DNA from: Cryptomeria japonica
Taxonomy: Eukaryota > Streptophyta > Pinopsida > Cupressales > Cupressaceae
Assembly (NCBI RefSeq): GCF_030272615.1
Contig: NC_081413.1
Location: 145,430,476 to 145,494,475, forward strand
DNA length: 64,000 nucleotides
Direction of reading: 5' to 3'
Shown here in pieces: positions 23,118 through 33,914 of the stretch. The translations under genes were made by a program, and so were the position numbers. Below the pieces are notes generated by a model. That model did no database searches. It was not told where the DNA came from and saw nothing but the letters and a program-made list of their open reading frames with translations. Within the stretch, counting starts at the first letter, position 1. Every line of letters starts with the position of its first letter.

Positions 23118-26100
23118 ATGGCTACACCCATCATTGTTGATCCTAATTGAAACCACAACTTGTTTTCAAGCCTTATCCTTATGTGGTGACGGCGAAAGAC
23201 AAGGAAGGAGTGTTTTTGATGGTTTTGTTAGATGTGGTTTACATAGAGTATGTTAGGGAATACATTCATGAGCATATTATATGGATTAATCACATGAAAT
23301 TTTATGATGTACAAAAGAAACTTACCAATGCCGACTTAATGACATTCAAGGATTGCAAGACAATTCTAGAGATGGGTCTAAATATTTGGAAGGGATTTTA
23401 TAATTTTATCTTTGGTGAAGAATGTGTAGTTCAAATGATTATATGTTGGATTCACGATGATGTGATGTATTTGGATTGACCATACAAAATTATGAAGGAT
23501 ATCATTAGGGCATTGTGTGGTTTGTGTTTTGTTGGTACCATTCAGGTGAAGAAGATCATGAAAAATGATATTGTTGTGTAGCTTACCAATTTGGTGTATG
23601 ATAGAAGGGCCATGACTATGGAAGACATTGTTGATCAGGGAGTTTCGTATGTTACAAAGTGTTTGGCATACAAAGTCTACTATCAAAACCATTGGGGTTT
23701 TACCACTACAATAGTAATTTGAAATACACATCAAATGGTGTTTACTAAAGAAATATTTGACCTCTATGAAATTTTGAGGCAATATATTTTGGGGAACTTG
23801 GGAAGAAAAAATAAGAGAAAATATCAATTTAGGTATGGGATCTTGATTATCTATTTGGCTTTCATGTTCATGAATGATGTTCTAGGAATTAAGGATAATG
23901 TGTGGGATAAATTTTCCTTGATTGCAGTTTAAATTAGATAAAACATTAGGTCTTTTGAGACAAGTAGAGATGCATACAACACCCTCTACTCAGGGCGGTT
24001 CAATAATTTTCAAGATAGAATATAAGAGGAGAGATTTCTACAGATGTGGTTTGGAAGTATAAATATGTGTTTACATTTCTGGTGAGTAGAGATTATTGTT
24101 ATATTCAGGCTATTGATCCAAGAACAACTTGCGTACATGAGTTACCCTATGAAGTGCCTATATAAGGAGTAGAGAGACATATTGCTACAATAATAAAGAT
24201 GTTAGTAGATCCAAATGAGCCTAGATTTGGTACTATAGAAGAGATCTTAGCTAAGTTTAAAAAGGAGAAAATTGAGAAGACAATATTAAAAGGATGGATA
24301 AACTAAATCAAAATATTTGTCTATGCCCGATATTTCAAGATTTTGGAGAGACTATGAATGAGGGGTCTTCTATGCATGTATAGAGGAGACCTAGGTCTAT
24401 CTTTGCCTCCCCTCTAGTGAAAATAGGTTCCTTTGAAACCACTACCAGATCGACAACAAGTGAGAAGAAAGGACCAAGGCATAAATAGAAAGAAACAAGG
24501 TAGAAGGAAGGTTTAGAGCCATAAATTGAAGAAGTGAAAAATGAAAGAACTGATGAAGAAGTTCAAAATGAATAGTTTATAATCCAAACAAGAACCAAAA
24601 GGACTAAGGGTGAAGAAGAAGAAGAAGAAGAAGAAGAAGAAGAAGAAGAAGAAGAAGAAGAAGAAGAAGAGGATACAATACCTTTCAGTAGAAGAAAGAC
24701 AACATTGGACTCTCTAGTAGAGACCCCTACAAAGAAGAGGATGAAGGTGAAGAAGAAAGTTGAAGATTATTGGCATTATCAGCCTTTGGATCTTGATAGT
24801 TTGGTGAGACTAGTGTGTTAGCATGAATAATTCTAGGTCTCTACAAAATTGTATCTAAATTCACCTCTAGTAGACAAGGAGAAGGTCAATTGAGAAGGCC
24901 ATAATCAAGTATTTAATTACCATTATCAAAATTATAGATGGCATTGAAGATAAAATTCCTAAGGATATATTAGAAGTATTGACAAGGAAGAGAAAGGTTG
25001 CAATGATGAAAGATTTAATTATGAGAACTCAAGAATTAGATATGGTAACCAATCCATTTTCAAAGGAAGAAAAAACAAGAATTAAAAAAGCTCTAAATAA
25101 TATTCCGAATAAAAGAAAGAGTGAAGACAATCATGGGAGGAGATGTATTATAAATTAAAAGAATAGAAAATAAGATAGAAGATGAAGCCTTATGGAAAAA
25201 ATAAAGAGTACTTTCTCCTCTCTTTTGGACAAGACAAATATAGGATTTGGTTCAGGAGAAACAAGTAGTAAGTCAAATCTAGAAAGAAGAACAAAGGAGT
25301 AGAAGAATTAGAATATTGATTTGGATACTGATCTAGCTGTTTAGATGAATGTAGAACAAAATTTAATGGATGCAGCTGAACAGATTATAGAAGACATCTT
25401 CAAATGAGAAAGAGGATATAGAGAAGGAAAACAAATGTGAGAATAAAAGAAAAGGCTGAGGAAAAGACAGAAGATAGGATAAAAGAAAAGACAAAAGGAA
25501 AGGAGAGTCATGCAATAGAGAAGAAGAAGGAGAAGAATGTAGACTATGAAAAGAGAAGGATGTCTATCAAAGAATCTTTTGGACTCTCCATAGATGCTAC
25601 TTTAGACCTACAACATTTGCAAATAAAGTTCACACCTGTTGCCACTACAAGAGGTATTGTAGGTAGCCATATCTCAAGGCAAAATTGATCTTAGCTAGTT
25701 GTCACCCCTACATATGCTACATTTGAGTGATGTACTCCATCATACTACAAGAAATAAATTTAGCAGATCCTGGGTGGAGTGTACTGAGATGGTCAATGAT
25801 ACACTAAAGTTTCTCCATGAGAGACTTCTAGAGGTTACCTTAGATGGATCACTAGGTGATGTAGAGAAGCTACAAGTGTTGTTTAATAAATTAAAAGATA
25901 ATGCTTCTAATTGGGAAGCTACAATTTTGAATGATGTTGAGAAGAAGGCAAAGGAGGAAAGGTTAGAAGAGTTAGTAAACAAGTGTGCAGATATACATAG
26001 CTAGCTATAGGAAATAATAAGAGTTTTTGAGAAGAGTGTAGATCATATTGCATAAGTATATAAATTTTGTCACCAATGGCTAGAATTAATAAAAGAAATA

Positions 26101-26330
26101 GAAGATCAGATTGATAGCTTGAAGGCACAAATTCTTCAATTATCCAATGGAGTGGATCTGAAGATGATGTAGATGGCAATAGAAGACTATAAATTGAGAA
26201 ACTATATATAAAGCTAGGTTTGTTGATCAAAAGACTACAAATTGAGAACCAATATATAAAGCTAGGTTTGCTGATAGATTATAAGGATAATATCAAGAAG
26301 GACTTTGGCCATTGGGTATCTATAGGATCA
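23118..26330 (+). pseudogene. E1 ORF2: decayed conserved protein of unknown function
   Basis: Begins ATGGCT, like the other three copies. Matches to E2/E3/E4 ORF2 remain at about 23750-23835 (FDLYEILRQYILGNL ... FRYGILIIYLAFMF) and about 24055-24170 (IQAIDPR ... PYEV). A Glu-coding (GAA)n microsatellite at 24612-24670 sits where E2 has its charged linker. Downstream open pieces 25437-25688 and 25699-26004 are Lys/Glu-rich and coiled-coil-like. A short tandem duplication (about 26184-26226 and 26237-26275, both containing AAAGCTAGGTTTG) marks the end. No catalytic motif known to me. Confidence 0.65.
24612..24670 (+). repeat. (GAA)n microsatellite inside E1 ORF2
   Basis: About 20 GAA units read as poly-Glu in the ORF2 frame (TKGEEE...EED). 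Probably expansion of an ancestral acidic stretch. Confidence 0.95.
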
Positions 26331-27403
26331 TGGTAGGCAAAATAGGCCCTTAAGTAGCAATGAAAATAAAAAAACAGAGTTAGGCAACTTGGCATAAAAA
26401 TTTGAATAAGTTATCGACATTATTTCAAAAATATGTAAGAATAGAATCTATAGAAAATTGAATCTAATTTCTAAGATACTAGTTGTTTTTTGAAGAAAAA
26501 AAAATCTATTTGACAAAAAATTGAAATTTCAATGTAGTAGTACTAAAATTACAAGAAAAATATAAGAAGTAGGTGTCTCTCTGACCACCCTAACCATAAT
26601 CAAATCATAATATTTTTCCTATAAGATTTTAGATAAAGTAGAAAAATCATGTTTAGATGTGACATATTTTTTTGTATTTTTTATAAATAAATAATTAATT
26701 ATGATTTTTTTACTACAACTTTTTAAACATATAAAATCTTGTATGTCCGACCACCATAATTTGGTCAAAACATTATGAAATTCATTTATTTTTTAATCCT
26801 ATAGTATGCGAAGCATATAATGTGACACATATTTTGGATTTAAAAAATGTGATATCGTTTGAAAGTTATATATATTTTTCAATCAGCCAATCAATCAAGA
26901 CTTTAGTATGAATATTGTCACTTTTTGGCCTCTCATAATCCTGCACATACCCCATTTGAGAAATACATTATACATACACCTCACTAGCACAGTGAAGATA
27001 TTAAAAGAATCTCAGTTTCAGTTAACCGTGTAGAGGCAGATTATCTTCTTTTTGAGATGGAGATTCAACGTAGTATCTTGGTCTCTATAGGAGTGGATTA
27101 GAATACTGCCTAAGATCAATTAAATTTCATTCAAATAATATCATACCCCTTTCTCAAAAAAGTGGTTAACTATTTCTCTAGTAAGAAAATTTTGATTTTC
27201 TACATATGCAAACATGTTGGTGACATAGTTTTGGTTTCTACTTTTGAGGAGGTGTTGTAGATAGGGGGAGGTGTACATAGTTTGTTGAATTTTGTTGTAA
27301 GAAGAAGTCATTTTTCTTTGATTTCAAAGGGGGAGTGATTTTGGAGTTGGGATAAGTTTTTCCATCAATGACAAAGGGGTATATCATTGCAGATATGAGA
27401 TCT
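26331..27403 (+). other. E1 3' untranslated region with repeated polypurine motifs
   Basis: No coding potential. Purine-rich tracts ATAGGGGGAG (27261-27270), CAAAGGGGGAGTGATT (27325-27340) and a decayed ACAAAGGGG (about 27370) lead up to the inferred LTR start at 27404. The same repetition of AAAGGGGGAG is seen before the 3' LTRs of E2 and C2. Confidence 0.6.
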
Positions 27404-27514
27404 TGTTGTCATTAATGTCAAACTTGTTGATATAGACATGTAGCTTATTATCATTATTTGGTCTAGATGAGGTCTAGTATATTATAGTAATAGTGGGTTA
27501 GCTCTGTTATCTTA
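27404..27514 (+). repeat. E1 3' LTR, segment 1 (inferred)
   Basis: Starts TGTTGTCATTAATG just after a decayed polypurine tract, resembling the TGTTGGCATT start of E2. It ends at the E2 insertion point (TCTTA, 27510-27514). Inferred, since the corresponding part of the 5' LTR is missing. Confidence 0.4.
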
Positions 27515-27990
27515 TGTTGGCATTTTGATGATGTTGTGATTGTCATTGATGGACACACACTTGTTTTGATATCACTTTCTTCATGTATGAGTTATACTCA
27601 ACTGGTTATTGTTCCAACCGGTATTATGTATTATAGTCTTTAGACTATCAGTGTTTTGCAGAAGATGTTTCCCAGTCACAAACTAATTGAAGACCCAAAG
27701 CGGTATGAAGATCTCAAGCGGTTCGAGGATCCCAAAGTGGTACGAAGGAACAAAGCGGTAGTAAACTTTTTTCCAGTCTTCATTTTGACAACCGGTAAAA
27801 TGTATGAATCGGTAATCGGTAATGAACCGGTATTACTGTGTGATGAGTTACCAACTAGTATTTTTGTGATGAGTTATCATCCATAGACACTTTGGCAGTG
27901 ATTTTGTGCCATGTTACCAAATGTGTCTAGATGCACTGAACCTAGGAACTTGTAATGTAATCCTATTGGACCAACATGAAATTAGACTCC

Positions 27991-28000
27991 TTTATAAGGA
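27991..28000 (+). promoter_or_regulatory. E2 LTR TATA-like box
   Basis: TTTATAAGGA, repeated in the 3' LTR at 34390-34399. C2 has TCTATAAGGT and E3 TATATAATGA at comparable places. Transcription starting about 30 bases on would put the hairpin array in the RNA leader. Confidence 0.45.
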
Positions 28001-28218
28001 CATCATGTCTAGGGTTTTATTAGTTGATGAGGGTTTTTATATGTGCAATTATAGAAGAGAAGATTAGGTCTGTGTGAAGAAACAGAGTGTGGAGATATTG
28101 AAGACTGAAGTAATGCTAATGTGCATTAACAATGAGCTATCAAGGATCTAACCAAGCACACTGTGGTAATATCTAGATCATCTACATGTTGATTACTCAT
28201 ATCTTCGACAAGTCTGAA

Positions 28219-28438
28219 ACCCTTAACTAGGTAGGCCCAACAAAGCCTTTGTAAATCCTCTAACAAGGTGGTTCACAACTGTGAATCTGAAATCCTCTCA
28301 CAAGGTAGTCTTTAACAGGACTTATTTCCTAACAAAGATCAAGATTCCTAATAGGATCTGTTCTGGTGAAGAACATTGTATGACCTTAACCGGTCTGGTT
28401 TCCATTTTGCAAATAGTTACTTGTGAGTTTCTGCTCAC
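28219..28438 (+). repeat. Mini-hairpin array in E2 5' LTR
   Basis: A run of short inverted repeats with loops of about 4-8 bases: CCTCTAACAAGG (28257), TTCACAACTGTGAA (28272), CCTCTCACAAGG (28294), AGTCTTTAACAGGACT (28307), AGATTCCTAATAGGATCT (28342), GACCTTAACCGGTC (28382) and GTGAGTTTCTGCTCAC (28423). The 3' LTR repeats them, some in better form (ATCTCCTAACAGAGAT). Confidence 0.7.
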
Positions 28439-28652
28439 CGTGGTTTTTCCCATTTGGGTTTCCACATCAAAACTTCTTGTGTTATGGTGATTGTGCTCTT
28501 GTGGGTGAATTCTTTATTTGTTGTTTGGTTTGCATTTGTCTTAACCGGTTTGTTAGTAAACTTGTTATACCGATTAATTGCTAAACTGTTTAAGAGTTTG
28601 AGTTCTTTATTTTTTGGTATACTAATTCACCCCCCCCTCTTAGTATTCATCA

Positions 28653-28668
28653 TTTGGCATCAAAGCCA
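28653..28668 (+). promoter_or_regulatory. E2 primer-binding site
   Basis: TTTGGCATCAAAGCCA directly after the LTR; a variant of TGGTATCAGAGCC with two changes. Confidence 0.7.
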
Positions 28669-28702
28669 ACCTTTCTATAAGTTTAACCACTTGGAAGGAG
28701 AT

Positions 28703-29983
28703 ATGGGGGAATACATTGTGAGGGAACTTACTCATCATCTCACTTAGACTGAGAAAGTCTTTGATGAACTCAAAGTCAAATATAAAGCCTCTCTAGCAAA
28801 AAGAAGAGAGCATGCTGAGAAACTGACGGAGCTTACTGAAAATAGTTCTTCTGATGAAGAAGACATGGAGGCCCTAGTTGAAGAAGTTGAAAAACTGAAT
28901 GAATCTAATGCCAACTTGAGAAGGGAACTGGAAGGAATGACTATCAAAATGTGTCAAGAGCTTGAGAACTGAAGGAAAGCTGAAGATCTGGTAAAAGACA
29001 AAGATCATGAGATCTCCAAGCTAAAGCAAGAAATCAGTGCCCTTACTGCTCATCTCCAAGAGAGTAAAGTGGAAAAAGAAGAAATGCAAGGTGAACTAAA
29101 CATAGCTATTTTGGAGAATGCAACCTTGAAGGAATCCAATGCTGCTATTTCCAAGGAACTCACCGAGTCAAAGGAAATACTTGCCAGATTCAATAAGAGT
29201 ACTGTTAAGATAGAACAAAAGCTTGAATCAGCAAAACCGGTAAAGAATACCACTAGACTTGGTTTTTCTGGTTATGAGGAAGGTGAGACCTCTGGTACAA
29301 AAGATGTAGCATCAAAGAAGAAACCGACATCAAAGGACAAAGGTAAGCAGAAGTTTAAACCTATTTGCTTTAATTGTCTCAAAGAAGGACATATTGCTAA
29401 TGTGTGTAGAAATAAGGCCTACAATAATTTTCCTTATTTTCTAAACAATAAGCCTAGATCCAATAAATTCAATGGAAACTATTATGCATGCAACAAGTTT
29501 GGGCATAAAGCATTTGAATGTAGGTTTGTTATGCACAACACTAGGAGATATCCTCAAAGGACTCAAGGAGTTTATCCTAAATCCTCCGTGAACTGAAATC
29601 CAAACCAGTATAATTCCCATGACCATTAGTTAGGTAGTGGTGGCTATCAAGCGACAATTGGTTGGAGAGCAACCTATTTGATCTGTCATGATAGTGGTCA
29701 CACTGTTGCAACATGCAGGAGGAAGAATGGTAGAATGAACAATGGACCATGGAGAACACCTTGAATGGTATGCTATCATTGCAACAAACCGGGACACTCT
29801 ACCAGAACCTGCAGAATGAGAAAGAACCTATCAGATGATATACCGGTCACTCCAGAAGGGAAGATTGATGTTGAAACCATTCAAGTAGGAATGAATAAAA
29901 CATGGAAAAAGAAACCTAAAGAAGTGTCACAAGATGAACTAGTTTCTACACCTAGTGTGGAAGTCTATGAACTAGCAAACTAA
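28703..29983 (+). pseudogene. E2 ORF1: Gag-like coiled-coil protein with four CCHC knuckles
   Basis: About 427 codons from ATG at 28703, 50 bases past the primer site, to TAA at 29981-29983; four in-frame stops (TAG after HHLT, TGA after QELEN, TGA after SSVN, others near 29626 and 29763) make this copy non-coding. Residues 1-180 are heptad-rich, Glu/Lys-rich coiled coil. Then come LGFSGYEEGETSGT, a basic Lys stretch, and four knuckles: CFNCLKEGHIANVC (intact), YACNKFGHKAFEC and ICHDSGHTVATC (first Cys now Tyr), CYHCNKPGHSTRTC (intact). Expected role is RNA binding and particle assembly. The linker motif LGF...GE(T/S)SGT is also in E3 and E4 ORF1, tying the family together. Confidence 0.85.
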
Positions 29984-30430
29984 GCTTCAGAAAAGATTAG
30001 GGGGAACAAATCAGTGAAATGTTTCAAACCTCTAGTTTATATCGGTAAAAAACCTTAACCGGTATATGTTCCTAGTCAATTGGCAGAAGATTGGAAGTGG
30101 TAAAAGGCAAAATTAGGGTTTATGCCCTAACGGTGATGCATTTATTATGGTAGATGAGAACTTGTTTAAAAGGAATTTTCAAAGTCATTTTCACTTATTA
30201 GTTTTTGAGAAAAGAATTTTTCAAGTGCAGAGTGACAAAAGGTGATTCGACTTGCGATTTAGAGAGATTTCAAATCTTGCAGAATAATCTGGAGATATTG
30301 TCAATCAATCAAGTGAAGAACACCAAGTGGTAATTCAACAACCAAAGTGGTGTGTTGTGAAGCTACATTTGCAAACCCTAAATTTCAAAATTTTGAAGGT
30401 ATTTCTCAAAATTATTGTTTATCAGTTAAT
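29984..30430 (+). other. E2 inter-ORF spacer with conserved hairpin
   Basis: 447 bases without coding. Contains TTAGGGTTTATGCCCTAA (30113-30130), an inverted repeat followed by CGGT. E3 has the matching TTAGGGTTTGTAACCCTAG then CGGT (52354-52376). It may be a leader for ORF2. Confidence 0.6.
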
Positions 30431-33400
30431 CATGGCTTATGCATCACACTCCAGCTCTAGTGTACCCATGGACTCAGTTGAATTCATTCAAAGAAAAATG
30501 AAATACAATGCCCTGTCCCAAATACCTATCAGCGTCACTATCGAAGGAGATATTTCAGGGTACATCGAGTGAAAATTAGAAGACCTAGGATCCCTAGTGA
30601 TTTATTCCCAGCTAGGTCTGTTATGTGGGGATGACAAGAAGATCAAACTGGAATACAACATCCTAGAGAGGAAGAAACTTTACAATGCGGTTTACTTTCT
30701 TGAAGAGTTCACGAAAGAGCACATCCACATCATCTTGAGCAGAGTGCATGGTAACAAGATGTATCTCGAGAGGATGCATGACATTACGCCTGAAGTAATT
30801 AGTGCCATCACCGGTTTCTACAACACTGGTGAGGTGCCAACCCTAAGGAAGGTCATCAAGACTAAAATGAATAAGCTCATCGGTTCTCTGAGGGACCAAT
30901 GGGGAATGACCATCAACACCATCAAAGATGAGTTGGTCAAGTATGCTTGCATGGTGATTGGATACCAAACATTTTATGGCAGCGGAATAAACTCTGTCTT
31001 TGCTGTTGTGGTAAATGCCACCTATAGAATGATCATGGAGGATGCCTCATTTGATCTATGCACCTATTTGCAGAAGAAACTTCCATTAAACTTGAAGTCC
31101 ATCAAACAGGATAGTGCCTTAAGATTCAAATTTGGACAACTTTTGGTGGTTCTATTTTTCTACTTTCAAGGCTATTTCCCAGGAGTCGATGATATTCAAT
31201 GGTCTGATGCCCAACTGGTCACCAAACAAATTAGAGAAACTCTCCAAGTGGTGGGAACCAGATATCTTGAAGTCTTGAATAAATACTTTGATGAATTCAA
31301 GCAGAAGATGAGTCAGAGGATGAGGATATCTAGAGACATTGTTAAGAAATATGAAGAGGACATCTGCTTTACCATTAAAGTAGATGAGTGCATAATGAAA
31401 GCAATAGATCCAAGACAGGAAGAAGTAGAACCCATGGGATATGAGGTGATGTATGACATGTTAGATGGGTATGCCTCTACCTTGATTGCCTCTCCTTTAA
31501 TTGCAAAGAAAAAGAGAACCGACACCTACTTGGAAAGGGTAACATCGGTTGAAGAACCTTTAGTGATAAAGGGAAAGGTAGTGCCATCGGTATCGGCACC
31601 AATTACCTCAGCCAGCCCAAAAGTGACCAAGCATTCACCTACCAAGAAGAAACCGGAAGTTGCACCCGCTAAAGTATTTGAAAGGAAGCAGAAGACCAAA
31701 AGCAAATCACCAGAGTCTGAGGATATAGAACCTGAAGTACAGCCTAAGAAGACCAGGCAAACAAGGAAGAAAACAAACACTATCGGCAATGTACCTGAAT
31801 CATTAGCACTGATAAATATTGACATCTCTTCTTATAAGCTGATGACACATTGTCAAAGGACTATTAAGAATATTAAAAGAAAATTTCTTAGTGATCTGAA
31901 GGAATGTTTTGATGATTTTACCAATAGTGAGAAAGAGGAACTAGAGTAGGAAGACATTAATTATTTGTGTGTTCATGACCGATCACCATCAAAAATTAGA
32001 TCTAAGACACCTGATTCCTTGTACAATTCTTTAGATAATAAATGGCGCATTGCCATCGAGAGAGAACAGGAGATCAGAGAAGAGATTTTTGCAGAATACT
32101 TCCCTGATGCTTCAAACTCTGAATTGTTTGAAATCATGAACCGATACAAAGGTCTCTTCTTCATGAGAAGAAGAAGATTCTTGCTACTGGAAGGAAAAGC
32201 CTCTGAAGTGGTGAAAAACACACACTCCCATACTAAAGTAGCTATGAAAATGCATAAAGTAGCTCAAGCAAATAGAGAAGCTGAACAAGAAATGGAAACC
32301 AAAAAACCTGGATGAGGCATTTGATGATGAAGGAGAACCAACTATAGAATAGGTTGACACTATTGATGTGGACGTTTTAGATGGTGAAGATTCCACTCTA
32401 GACACAGAAAAGGTGAAATGGGATAAAGAAGAAGTAGAGAAGCACAAGTTGGACAAGGAAAAGGTTGACAAAGAGAAAGCAGAGAAAGAGGAAGAGAAAA
32501 AGAAAGATAAAGAGAAGAGGAAACAAGATGAAGAGAAGAGGAAACAAGATGAAGATAAGATGGAACAAGTGGAAGAGAAGTAGAAGGAAGAGGAGAAGAA
32601 GAAAGAAGAGGAGAAGAAGAAAGACGAGGAGAATAAGAAACAAGAAGAGGAAAAGAGAAAAGAAGAAGAAAGAAAGAAGGGGGAAGAAAATAAAAAGCAT
32701 GAAGCGGAGCAAAGGGAGAAAGAAGAGGAAAATAAAAAAGCGGAAGAGAAGAAGGAAGCAGAAAAGAACAAACAAGCGGAGACTCCAAAGGCAACCGGTG
32801 GTCAAGCCAAACCAGCTGACATCACCAGTCCTATTGACCTCCAATCTGTAGATGAATCGAAGTTGTTGTGAGGCATAAAGCTTGCACAAGAAAGACCGGA
32901 AACATTAAGGAGGAAAAAGGAACAGGATGTCATTCACACTATGATTGACACCCTAACCAGTTTGATTCCAGGTACCAACCTTCCCGATACCGATTCCTCT
33001 CTGGCCAAACTAAAAATTCTATGTATAGTGGTAGAGGACCAGGTACAATGCCTAGAAGAAGTTACTGAAGCTAATGGACATAAGAAACATCAAAAGGCAC
33101 TAAACACTACCTTAGTAAAGAAACTGAATGAGCTCCGGTCTCAACTTCAGAAATAGTAGAAGGATACAAGAGATGCTATGGATGAGGGAAAACTATTGTT
33201 GAGAAAAATAAGCCAACCCCATCTATTTTGTGATGATGTGCTTGCACAAAAGGATAAACTGCAATCTGATTTGCAGGCATACATAAGCAACTTTAAGACC
33301 CCGTATGATTCTTTCACTACATATGGGCAAATTGTTCACTGGTATTAGCTTCAGTTTGCTAGGATAGAATTGGAGATTAGCAACCAGACAAGAGATTTGC

Positions 33401-33603
33401 AAGAGCTTCAATTGGTTTTATTCCCCAAACTACAAATTCTTCAGAAGTGTTTTCTCAATCTAGAAGCTTTAACGGTAACTCAAGAGATGAGTACAATTGA
33501 TGCCATGGAAGAACAGGTATCACAGATGCAAACAAAAAGTGAGGTGGCTACCTCCTTACTTGAGTCATGGTCATTAGCCATGAACTTTTATGCACGATTT
33601 TAA
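30431..33603 (+). pseudogene. E2 ORF2: large conserved protein of unknown function (about 1,057 codons)
   Basis: Starts ATGGCTTATGC, as in all family members. The open core 30597-31949 holds the conserved half: EHIHIILSRVHGNKMYLE, then ITGF, RFKFGQLLVVLFFYF, then YFDEFKQKM..R.R....IV.KYEEDI and AIDPRQEEVEPMGYEV. Next are a Pro/Lys/Ser-rich stretch (about 31550-31790), a second helical block, a Lys/Glu repeat (about 32410-32775) and a C-terminal coiled coil ending TAA at 33601-33603. Breaks: TGA at 30570, TAG at 31947, a one-base shift near 32310, a few later stops. The N-terminal half faintly recalls plant mobile-domain/Transposase_32 proteins (a His-Gly...Leu, Thr-Gly-Phe/Leu pattern); this is a guess. 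No enzyme motif recognised. Confidence 0.75.
32410..32775 (+). repeat. Lys/Glu-rich low-complexity stretch in E2 ORF2
   Basis: Dozens of imperfect KEEEKK/KQDEEKRK units encoded by GAA/GAG/AAG/AAA. Predicted charged single alpha-helix or coiled coil. E4 and E3 have shorter charged stretches at the same place, and E1 the (GAA)n run. Confidence 0.85.
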
Positions 33604-33914
33604 ATATATTTTTGATAAGTTTCACTCATTATTGTCATAAACATTTACTCATTTTAATGTTAATGAGAAACAGGGGTTATTCTGCATTACTTTGTCATTG
33701 TTGGCAAAGGGGGAGTAATACTTAAAATTTTGGCGAATGTTATGTATACTTTTATGTTACCTTTTTAAGGAAGTAGTAAACATTGTCATTTCTACAAAAG
33801 GGATAGTGTATATGCTTAGGGGGAGTAATTTTGATTATGGCATATTTTTTGTTGTAAAAACACTTAGATGTCAAAGTTTTCCTAAGTGTTGCCATCAATG
33901 CCAAAGGGGGAGAT
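33604..33914 (+). promoter_or_regulatory. E2 3' untranslated region with three polypurine tracts
   Basis: CAAAGGGGGAGTAATA (33705-33720), TAGGGGGAGTAATT (33817-33830) and CCAAAGGGGGAGAT (33901-33914). The last abuts the 3' LTR and is the functional priming site; the other two are extra copies of the same wording. Confidence 0.75.

Larger units (their letters stand above)
27515..28652 (+). repeat. E2 5' LTR
   Basis: 1,138 bases from TGTTGGCATTTTG to TATTCATCA. Contains a TATA-like box (27991), a mini-hairpin array (28219-28438), the GTGGTTTTTCCCATTTGGGT module (28440-28467) and the C-tract ATTCACCCCCCC before CTCTTAG near the end. The short ORFs inside it (for example 28281-28490 and 28454-28747) recur in the 3' LTR and are not credible genes. 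Confidence 0.95.

Noticed and set aside
28281-28747. ORFs with a hydrophobic stretch (LTGLLVNLLYRLIAKLF)
   Set aside because: They lie in the E2 LTR and recur at 34680-35041 in the other LTR with changes; there is no sign of coding constraint and the region is regulatory.
32184-32889. Long minus-strand ORFs rich in Ser/Phe or Leu/Phe, looking like membrane proteins
   Set aside because: They are antisense to the Lys/Glu-rich part of E2 ORF2; GAA/AAG repeats read backwards always give Phe/Ser/Leu runs.
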